A program made the position numbers and the translations under genes. From JANMZO01 sp031383405 (GTDB lineage Bacteria > Actinomycetota > Acidimicrobiia > Acidimicrobiales > JANYDT01), in the NCBI GenBank assembly GCA_031383405.1, contig JANMZO010000183.1:1-20345 (forward strand): 20,345 nt of DNA, written 5' to 3'. Position 1 is the stretch's first letter, and every line of letters begins with the position of its first letter. Under the pieces are notes generated by a model. That model saw only the letters and a list, made by a program, of their open reading frames with translations, did not search any database and had not been told where the DNA came from. Shown here in pieces: positions 14,957 through 20,345 of this stretch.

Positions 14957-15190
14957 ATGAAATCTCTTGCATGGCGCACACACGCTCGCTGCAAAGGTAT
15001 CGACCCCGAGGTTTTCTACCCGGTGTCGGACGAGGATGCCGATGAGGCAAAGTCAATCTGTGGTGAGTGCCCAGTTCGGCTCCAGTGTCTAGAGTACGCC
15101 ATTGTCGCCCGTGAGCGCGACGGCGTCTGGGGTGGAGCAACCGAAAAGGAACGCCGCCGTATTATTCGTCAGCGTCGCAAGAGCGCATAA
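14957..15190 (+). CDS. WhiB-family Fe-S transcription factor
   Basis: WhiB-like proteins are actinobacterial regulators that hold a redox- or NO-sensitive [4Fe-4S] cluster and bind the principal sigma factor. The 77-residue product has all four cluster cysteines (C12, C35, C38, C44), the GVWGG turn at 56-60, and a basic DNA-binding C-terminus (EKERRRIIRQRRKSA). Its size and spacing fit the small WhiB1/WhiB2-type members, but the subtype is not certain. The ATG has an AAGGA site nine bases upstream. It follows the rubrerythrin/Fe-S/DUF3501 genes on the same strand, though across a long gap, so it is probably a separate transcript with a related redox theme. Confidence 0.95.
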   Translation: MKSLAWRTHARCKGIDPEVFYPVSDEDADEAKSICGECPVRLQCLEYAIVARERDGVWGGATEKERRRIIRQRRKSA

Positions 15191-15210
15191 GTCGGGTCGG
15201 TCAACGCGAT

Positions 15211-15237
15211 CGGTCCGAAGCGTGGGGGTTCGGACCG
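15211..15237 (+). terminator. Terminator hairpin after whiB
   Basis: CGGTCCGAA (15211-15219) and TTCGGACCG (15229-15237) form a perfect 9-bp stem with a 9-base G-rich loop, 20 bases after the whiB stop. A short GCTTGAGTT follows rather than a strong T-run. Confidence 0.65.
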
Positions 15238-15519
15238 GCTTGAGTTCCACCCCAAAGCGGCAACACTACCGAGGACATCCATACCGGAACAACGACGCGC
15301 CGTTGCCGTTTCTACGAGCCTCTCCTTGGTGATCACCTTGGATGGGTCCTAGACGGTGCGGCACGTTTCTTGGCCAAGCCCGCCCGCGATAGCTGCAAAT
15401 AGCTCAGCGATGAGGCGTGGCCGTTCGAATTCCGGGGCCAACCCTGATCGCCCCAAAAGATCCTGTGAGCTGCGAAAACAGTGACAAAATACTGCCCTAC
15501 TACGTCGCCCTCGCTGCAC
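15238..15519. other. Gene-free stretch before trpD
   Basis: I see no convincing protein or RNA gene. There is a 10-bp palindrome GGTGATCACC near 15328-15337, and a tRNA-like scrap at about 15400-15440 that does not fold as a tRNA. Confidence 0.5.
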
Positions 15520-15525
15520 TAGCGT
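15520..15525 (+). promoter_or_regulatory. -10 box of trpD (leaderless type)
   Basis: TAGCGT ends 6 nt before ATG 15532. Confidence 0.5.
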
Positions 15526-15531
15526 CGGGAA

Positions 15532-16611
15532 ATGGCTGCTTCCGCGACCCCTGAAACGCTCTTTGCCGACCTCGGTGGTTGGACCTCGGTTCTATCTTCG
15601 ATTTCGAGCTCGACGGCCCTCGATGACTTGTTGATGCGGGGGGCGGTATCGGAGATCCTACGTGGCAATGCCACGCCGGTCCAGATTGCCGCATTCGCGA
15701 TCGGCATGCGAACAAAGGGCGAGACGTCCGCCGAGTTGGCGAGCGCGTTGGCGGCCATGCGCGAGTTTTCCGTCGATGTGCCATTGACCGACGACGTCCG
15801 CCGGCGGGCCATCTGCACCTGCGGCACGGGCGGTGACCGGAGCCACTCGATCAACATCTCGACGACTGCGGCATTCGTGGTTGCGGGGGCCGGGGGCCTC
15901 GTGTGCAAGCACGGCGGGCGGGCCTCGAGTTCACTGAGTGGGTCGGCTGATGTCCTCGAAGCGCTCGGAGTATCGCTCGACATCACCCCCGCAGGGGTGG
16001 CGGCGTGTGTGGATGCCGCAGGAATCGGGTTCTGCCTGGCCCCCCGGTTTCACCCGGCGATGCGTCACGCGGCGCCCGTCCGACGCGAGTTGGGGGTTGC
16101 GACGCTGTTCAACGTACTCGGCCCGTTGGCGAACCCCGGGAACATCAAGCGGCAGATGGTCGGCGTATCCGATCCGGCGATGGCCCGTCGTATGGCCGAA
16201 GTTCTTGCCACGACCGGTGCGACGCACGCCTGGGTCGTCCACGGCGGCGACCATCTCGATGAGATTACGACGACGACAACCACCGCGGTGCTCGAACTTC
16301 GCGATGGGGAGATCACCGAATTCATCGTCGATCCGCTCGACTACGGGATCGCTCGTGCCACTACCGAACAGTTCGTTGGTGGAACCGCCGAACAGAACGC
16401 GACCTATCTCCGACGCGTACTCGATGCTGAGCGAGGTGCCCATCGCGACATCGTTGTTGTCAATGCCGCGGCCGGTCTTGTCGTGGCCGGGGTGGCTTCC
16501 GACCTCCGTGACGGCCTCGTTCTGGCCGAACGATCAATCGACAGTGGTGCGGCGGCGCTGGCCCTGGAGGGCCTGGTGCGCACGTCGAAAGAGTTTCGCG
16601 TTGTGTCGTGA
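15532..16611 (+). CDS. trpD: Anthranilate phosphoribosyltransferase-like protein
   Basis: TrpD transfers the phosphoribosyl group of PRPP to anthranilate, the second step of tryptophan synthesis. The 359-residue product is of normal length. It has GTGGDRSHSINIST at 98-111 (PRPP site), KHGGRASSSLSGSADVLEALG at 126-146 in the next block, HPAMRHAAPVRRELG at 174-188, FNVLGPLANP at 193-202 and VVHGGDHLDEIT at 235-246. One key position differs: the normal KHGNR motif, whose Asn contacts anthranilate, reads KHGGR (G129). The GTGGD-GxxTFN block is also changed to RSHSIN. The enzyme may still be TrpD, but a different acceptor is possible. It stands alone, away from other trp genes, and its start is of the leaderless type. 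Its last 208 bp overlap the convergent nuclease gene. Confidence 0.85.
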   Translation: MAASATPETLFADLGGWTSVLSSISSSTALDDLLMRGAVSEILRGNATPVQIAAFAIGMRTKGETSAELASALAAMREFSVDVPLTDDVRRRAICTCGTGGDRSHSINISTTAAFVVAGAGGLVCKHGGRASSSLSGSADVLEALGVSLDITPAGVAACVDAAGIGFCLAPRFHPAMRHAAPVRRELGVATLFNVLGPLANPGNIKRQMVGVSDPAMARRMAEVLATTGATHAWVVHGGDHLDEITTTTTTAVLELRDGEITEFIVDPLDYGIARATTEQFVGGTAEQNATYLRRVLDAERGAHRDIVVVNAAAGLVVAGVASDLRDGLVLAERSIDSGAAALALEGLVRTSKEFRVVS

Positions 16612-18329
16612 CCCGGCTCTATGGCGGCGCCGTTGGCGGAGCCGAGGTGGTTGGTCTCGGGTCTGATGGGCCTGACCGGCTCGAAGCGGGGAAGGCGGAA
16701 CGCCGGCCACGACAACGCGGCCGATGTGCTCACGACGGTCACCTTTGTCGTCGCCTTTTCGATCCACTGGGCGATGCACCACAGTTCGTCGACGAACTGC
16801 CGCTCGATGTGGAATGGATTTCCCGGTGGCGTGGGGAAGCGCCCCTCGGTGAAGCGCAGACGACCCCTGTCCATCCGAAGCATGTATGTTTCGGCTTCGT
16901 TGCTCCGGAACCGCAGTTCGAGCCAATCCGTCTGGCGCAACCGGCCGATCTTGCGTTGCCGATCGATGGCCCGCGCCAGCACTCCGGCCCGGTCGCGCAG
17001 AGCTGACGCTTCCTCGAATCGTTCTTCGGCGGCGAGAGAATGCATACGATCGGCTAGCGGACGCAGCAACGCGGTCGGATCCTCCCGGAGTAGATGGACC
17101 CAACTCGAACCGCGATCACCGAACCGTAACGACTCCTTCAGCGCCAACGCGGCCGCACGCGCCATGAGCAACGAGGAGAACGGCCCGACGTATTCGGCTT
17201 CGGCTAAACCTCCGACATCGCGGCACGATGTGATCTTTGCCGCCGGCCCATCACCCACAATTCGTAGGTACGCGTAATTTGTCCAAAGCTTGGCCTGCCG
17301 GTTGAACCGCGGCATCTCGCGCTGAATGAGCCGGATCTCCAACACGGCGGCCTGGATCGGGAGCTCGCACGGAACGTGATCGATGCGGTCGACCACTTGA
17401 AGCAGGGATCCGATCTTTCGGCGATCGTCGGAGGAAAAGTAGGAACGGACGCGGGCTCGAAGGTTGGTGGCCTTGCCGACGTAGAGCACCGTTCCGGCGG
17501 CGTCTCGGAACAGGTAAACACCGGGACTGCGGGGCAGATTGTTGGTCAGGTGCAGCTTCGAGGCCTGGGGATGCCGGTTGATCGCCGGAAGTTCAAGGAG
17601 ATCGTCGAGGCCGAGGACCCCGAAACCCGATGCCCGCTCCAGCAGGAGGTGCAGGAGATCGGCCGTCGCTCGTACGTCGTCGAGAGCGCGGTGGGTCGGC
17701 TGGTTGGCGAAGCCGAAATGTGCCGAGAGGGTGCCAAGTCTGCAATTGGGTACTTCGGGCCGCACGAGTCGACGGGCGAGTCGGCACGTGTCGACGACCC
17801 GGTTCGTGAACGTGGGGTAGTGGTTTGCCGCCAACGCACCGTTGAGAAAGCTCAGATCGAAACGTACGTTGTGCCCGACAATCACGGCGTCGCGAACGAA
17901 GTCGAGGAGAGCTCGCAGGATATTCTCGATCCGTGGTGCCGGGAGCACCATCGACTGCGTGATACCGGTGAGGTACACGATCTCCGGAGGAATAGCTGTT
18001 CCCGGGTTGACGAGGGTCTGAAACGTACCGGTACACTCACCACCCTGGTAGCGGGCGGCGGCGACCTCGGTGATGCCGCATGATGCCGGCGAACACCCGG
18101 TCGTCTCGATGTCGATCACGCAGAACGTGACCATGGACAGGGGTAGGCCGAGATCGTCGAACGACTGCTGCCGAGGTCCGTTGGGCATCCGTCGTTTGGC
18201 CTGTTTGGTTGCCGGGCGGGTGGTTGTTGCGTTGATTGTTGCGTTGGGCTTCGCCGGGGCGGCACGACCCGTAGTCTGGCCCGCGACACGGCGGCGGGTT
18301 CGTTCGGGGCGCATGGCCGACGCAGACAT
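16404..18329 (-). CDS. DnaQ-like exonuclease fused to a UvrC/Cho-type GIY-YIG endonuclease
   Basis: The 641-residue product joins two nuclease modules, as in the mycobacterial Rv2191 type. A basic N-terminal extension (1-60) is followed by a DEDDh 3'-5' exonuclease with D73 and E75 (DIETTG), D158 (GHNVRFD) and H213/D218 (HRALDD). A GIY-YIG domain follows with GVYLF at 270-274, YVGKATNLRARVRSYF at 283-298 and catalytic-type E331. A UVR-like helical segment lies at about 422-458. The RNase H-like and helix-hairpin-helix parts of full UvrC are absent, so it resembles Cho. A role in DNA repair is likely. ATG 18329 is set by TAACAT 7 nt upstream, and two SOS-box-like sites cover this start. The last 60-70 residues are low-complexity Arg/Ser/Thr antisense to trpD. 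Confidence 0.9.
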   Translation of the reverse strand: MSASAMRPERTRRRVAGQTTGRAAPAKPNATINATTTRPATKQAKRRMPNGPRQQSFDDLGLPLSMVTFCVIDIETTGCSPASCGITEVAAARYQGGECTGTFQTLVNPGTAIPPEIVYLTGITQSMVLPAPRIENILRALLDFVRDAVIVGHNVRFDLSFLNGALAANHYPTFTNRVVDTCRLARRLVRPEVPNCRLGTLSAHFGFANQPTHRALDDVRATADLLHLLLERASGFGVLGLDDLLELPAINRHPQASKLHLTNNLPRSPGVYLFRDAAGTVLYVGKATNLRARVRSYFSSDDRRKIGSLLQVVDRIDHVPCELPIQAAVLEIRLIQREMPRFNRQAKLWTNYAYLRIVGDGPAAKITSCRDVGGLAEAEYVGPFSSLLMARAAALALKESLRFGDRGSSWVHLLREDPTALLRPLADRMHSLAAEERFEEASALRDRAGVLARAIDRQRKIGRLRQTDWLELRFRSNEAETYMLRMDRGRLRFTEGRFPTPPGNPFHIERQFVDELWCIAQWIEKATTKVTVVSTSAALSWPAFRLPRFEPVRPIRPETNHLGSANGAAIEPGHDTTRNSFDVRTRPSRASAAAPLSIDRSARTRPSRRSEATPATTRPAAALTTTMSRWAPRSASSTRRR

Positions 18330-18359
18330 CGAACATATGTTAGTCGAACGTATATTCGC
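18329..18359. promoter_or_regulatory. Two tandem SOS (LexA) box-like sites over the nuclease gene promoter
   Basis: The actinobacterial/Gram-positive LexA site is TCGAAC-N4-GTTCGA. Site 1 (18329-18344) reads TCGAAC ATAT GTTAGT, nine of twelve fixed positions; site 2 (18344-18359) reads TCGAAC GTAT ATTCGC, ten of twelve. They are 15 bp apart. Site 1 covers the start codon and the TAACAT -10 box (18337-18342) of the minus-strand nuclease gene, so a bound LexA would block it. The divergent NYN gene promoter lies about 50 bp away. Confidence 0.65.
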
Positions 18360-18409
18360 ATGAGTGTGATAGTTCCCTCACCAGGGTCGGCCCGGTTGGT
18401 TGCCTGGCC

Positions 18410-18415
18410 TATCGT
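18410..18415 (+). promoter_or_regulatory. -10 box of the NYN-domain gene (leaderless type)
   Basis: TATCGT ends 6 nt before GTG 18422. Confidence 0.55.
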
Positions 18416-18421
18416 GAGGGG

Positions 18422-19870
18422 GTGGCCGCCGAACGACATCGATCCGGAGCAGTCGGCGACGTCGCCGCCGTGGAGGCCAAGTTACTTGCCACACTCCTCG
18501 AGTTGACTGTCGTGGTCGCCCAGACGGGGACCCGGGTGGTTCCATCCCTTGAGCCACCCCTGGCGCTGCGCCCCTTCGTTCAGTTCACGGCGAAAGTACC
18601 GGCGGCTGCGTTCCGAGCAGCCCGACGCGTGCTCGACGAGGACCCTATGTTCCGGGCCCGGGTGGCCACGGTTGCGACCGATGAACTGGTTGGCCAGGCC
18701 GGGTCGCTCTACGTTCGGAGGCCGGAGGGATGGGAATCGACGTTTCGCGACGTCGTGATCGACGCTATGGGCGATGCCTCGAACGAAGGGGCCGCAAAGA
18801 GGGTCGGCCGGTTGGAGAAGAAGCTGGCCGGGCTGCAGTCTGCGCTCGCCCGGTCGGAGACCGACCTCGCTCGGGTACGGGTCGAATTGGTAGTGGCCCA
18901 TACCCAATTGGCGGAAGAGCGGCGACTGCGCACCGGGCTCGCCGTTGAGGCGACGGAACTTCATGAAGCGCTCTCGTCGGCCGAACGGGCGCACCTGGAG
19001 GCCGCCGGCGATGCACGTGAGGCGACCGCGTTGGTCGGCCGACTCTCGTCTGAACTGTTGACCATGTCGGGTAGGGCCGAGTCGGCTGAGGAGGCTTTGC
19101 TTCATCGCGACGCGTTTGACACCGCCGCCACGCAAGCTCTCGACGCTGTTCAACGGCTCGGGTCGGAGTTGCGATCGCTCCACCTGTTTCAGCGAGAAGC
19201 CACGGCTCGGTTCGAAACGGAACGTCGGAGTCCGGGTGAGTCGGGCCCCACGGTCCCGTCGGGGGTCGCCGTCAAAGCCCCGACCGGTGGATCTGGAGCT
19301 ACCGGTCCGAGAGTCACCGCTGCCCCCGGAGTCGCGACCACCGCCACCACGAACGCCCCAACAAGAGCTGCCACCAAAGCTGTTGGTCAAGTTGCTCGTC
19401 ACGCGACACGAACGCGACGCAAGCCGATCGCTCTACCTCCGGGCGTATTCGACGACACGCCCGAGGCGGCTTCGGCTTTGTTTCGCACGACCGATGTGCT
19501 GGTGCTCGTCGACGCGTACAACGTAGCGAAATGGCGGTGGCCCACGGTTGGTCCGGGCGACCTTCGGGCCCGACTGGTGGCTATGGCCGGCCTGATTTCC
19601 CAGAGAACCGGCGCAACGATTCATCTGGTGTTCGATGGTGCCCACAGTGGGAGCACGTTGAAACCGGGTGGGAGTGCAAAGGTCCGCGTCGTGTACACAG
19701 AGGCGGGCGTGGAGGCCGACGATGTGGTGTTGGCGATGGCTGCAAAGGCACCGGTGTCGGCGCCGATTGTGGTCGTGTCGAACGATATGCGTGTCGTTGA
19801 CGGGGCATTGGGTCTTGGAGTGAACGTCGTTCCCAACCAGGCATTCGCAGCGCTGGCCGGGAGCGGTTAG
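18422..19870 (+). CDS. NYN (YacP-like) domain protein with a central coiled coil
   Basis: The 482-residue product has three parts. Residues 1-125 form an alpha-helical domain without a motif I recognise. Residues about 125-265 are a heptad-rich coiled coil (RLEKKLAGLQSALARSETDL and on). A Gly/Ala/Thr/Pro linker (270-335) leads to a C-terminal NYN/PIN-like nuclease domain. Its likely metal-binding acidic residues are D364 (LVDAYNVAKWRWP), D405 (LVFDGAH), E431/D433/D434 (EADD) and D455 (VVSNDMRVVDGA). YacP-type NYN proteins are predicted or shown RNases; the coiled coil implies oligomers or a partner. No Shine-Dalgarno is seen and the start is leaderless. It is divergent from the SOS-type nuclease gene across 92 bp. 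Confidence 0.88.
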   Translation: MAAERHRSGAVGDVAAVEAKLLATLLELTVVVAQTGTRVVPSLEPPLALRPFVQFTAKVPAAAFRAARRVLDEDPMFRARVATVATDELVGQAGSLYVRRPEGWESTFRDVVIDAMGDASNEGAAKRVGRLEKKLAGLQSALARSETDLARVRVELVVAHTQLAEERRLRTGLAVEATELHEALSSAERAHLEAAGDAREATALVGRLSSELLTMSGRAESAEEALLHRDAFDTAATQALDAVQRLGSELRSLHLFQREATARFETERRSPGESGPTVPSGVAVKAPTGGSGATGPRVTAAPGVATTATTNAPTRAATKAVGQVARHATRTRRKPIALPPGVFDDTPEAASALFRTTDVLVLVDAYNVAKWRWPTVGPGDLRARLVAMAGLISQRTGATIHLVFDGAHSGSTLKPGGSAKVRVVYTEAGVEADDVVLAMAAKAPVSAPIVVVSNDMRVVDGALGLGVNVVPNQAFAALAGSG

Positions 19871-19903
19871 CAACCAACGCGGGCGACTCCGACTGCCCGG
19901 GTC

Positions 19904-19948
19904 TTTGGGGATGGTTTCGGCGTGAGTGCCGCAACAACCATCCCCAAA
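19904..19948 (+). terminator. Long hairpin after the NYN gene, probable terminator
   Basis: TTTGGGGATGGTT (19904-19916) and AACCATCCCCAAA (19936-19948) form a perfect 13-bp stem. The loop contains a further CGGC/GCCG stem. It begins 33 bases after the stop. There is no T-run on either strand, as is common for actinobacterial terminators. Confidence 0.6.
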
Positions 19949-19996
19949 GCTCCCAAAAAGCGTCCGGCACCATCCTGAGTGTCATACCCCCACCGT

Positions 19997-20002
19997 TACT
20001 GT
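19997..20002 (+). promoter_or_regulatory. -10 box of the last gene (leaderless type)
   Basis: TACTGT ends 7 nt before ATG 20010. Confidence 0.5.
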
Positions 20003-20009
20003 CAGCCCC

Positions 20010-20345
20010 ATGATCCTCCAGATGCGCTTCCCCGAGCCCGCTTCCACCAATTTCGCCAACGAGGCCAACGAGGCCAACGAGGCCAACGAGGCCAACGAGG
20101 CCAACGAGGCCAACGACGCGAATGACTTCGCGGCCGAGTCGACCTCGGGGTCGGCGGCCGTCGCCGTTGCAACCGAATCCGTCGTTGCAACCGAATCCGT
20201 CGCTGAGCCATTGCGGATTTCGTGCGGCGATTGTCGGATGGTGAACACGTCGGTTTGTGACGACTGTGTCGTCACCCATCTTCTCGACCGCAGCGATGCT
20301 GTCGGCCGTATCTCGGTCCGCATGGCTTCCCCGGAGGGGGTGCGT
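20010..20345 (+). CDS. CxxC/CxxC protein with NEA repeats, cut by the right edge
   Basis: From ATG 20010 the frame stays open to the window end, giving 112 visible residues. After MILQMRFPEPASTNF come about seven Asn-Glu-Ala triplets, then a duplicated VATESV block, then a metal-binding-like segment CGDC, eight residues, CDDC (ISCGDCRMVNTSVCDDCVVTHLL). The four cysteines suggest a small zinc ribbon or another metal site. I do not recognise a named family. The start is supported by the TACTGT box 7 nt upstream. A minus-strand frame over the same bases (repeating Ser-Leu-Ala) is a shadow of the repeat. The function is unknown. Confidence 0.7.
   Translation, partial: MILQMRFPEPASTNFANEANEANEANEANEANEANDANDFAAESTSGSAAVAVATESVVATESVAEPLRISCGDCRMVNTSVCDDCVVTHLLDRSDAVGRISVRMASPEGVR
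20055..20126 (+). repeat. 9-bp tandem repeat encoding Ala-Asn-Glu
   Basis: GCCAACGAG is repeated six times perfectly (20055-20108), followed by GCCAACGAC and a degenerate GCGAATGAC. It is in frame with the last gene, so copy changes lengthen or shorten a polar linker by three residues. Confidence 0.95.
20166..20201 (+). repeat. 18-bp tandem duplication encoding VATESV
   Basis: GTTGCAACCGAATCCGTC occurs twice end to end (20166-20183, 20184-20201), in frame with the last gene. Confidence 0.9.

Noticed and set aside
15398..15440. tRNA-like pieces: TAGCTCAG, then GTTCGAATTCC
   Set aside because: The two pieces are only about 16 bases apart, with no room for an anticodon arm. The flanking bases do not pair as acceptor or T stems; only a TGGCC/GGCCA hairpin forms. 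Treated as chance or a remnant.
19981..20323. Minus-strand frames with repeated Leu-Ala-Ser at the right edge
   Set aside because: They are the antisense of the NEA repeat; the plus-strand frame has a promoter box, a start and a cysteine motif.

Overview
The window is high-GC DNA of an actinobacterium, most likely of the class Acidimicrobiia. The class is an inference. It rests on a WhiB-family protein, an exonuclease–UvrC fusion preceded by actinobacterial-type LexA/SOS boxes, and a common promoter style: a TANNNT box 6-8 nt before an ATG or GTG, implying leaderless mRNAs. About 14 complete protein genes, two edge-truncated genes and one structural RNA gene are supported.

Left part (1-6200): the tail of an unknown gene; lgt (prolipoprotein diacylglyceryl transferase) divergent from a class A penicillin-binding protein with a long low-complexity tail; a coiled-coil zinc-ribbon protein; a small multi-pass membrane protein; and a LOG-family phosphoribohydrolase. 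Apart from the membrane protein, which has a Shine-Dalgarno site, these genes have leaderless-type starts.

Middle (6200-11000): rnpB, the RNase P RNA, lies on the minus strand at about 6248-6648. It has a perfect 13-bp P1 helix and a compensated base-pair swap inside the normally near-invariant P4 helix. A 26-bp perfect palindrome separates it from a membrane-anchored sulfite-oxidase-type molybdopterin oxidoreductase. Then follow, on the minus strand, an FGGY kinase with a substituted glycerol pocket, a small four-helix membrane protein and a Nudix hydrolase.

Redox cluster (11000-15240): a PerR-like Fur regulator with a candidate operator, a rubrerythrin without a rubredoxin domain, an intrinsic terminator, a GlpC/HdrD-like Fe-S protein, a DUF3501 protein and a WhiB protein. 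Unlike most of the surrounding genes, rubrerythrin, the Fe-S gene, DUF3501 and whiB have clear Shine-Dalgarno sites. This looks like a peroxide or iron-redox response unit in which the Fe-S protein may feed electrons to rubrerythrin and DUF3501 has no known role. It is the best candidate in the window for an incompletely described system.

Right part (15500-20345): a trpD-like phosphoribosyltransferase with an altered KHGNR motif, whose 3' end overlaps a convergent DnaQ-exonuclease/GIY-YIG fusion by 208 bp. Two tandem SOS-box-like sites cover the start of the fusion gene. A coiled-coil NYN (YacP-like) nuclease gene is divergent from it. The window ends in a truncated CxxC/CxxC protein with Asn-Glu-Ala tandem repeats.
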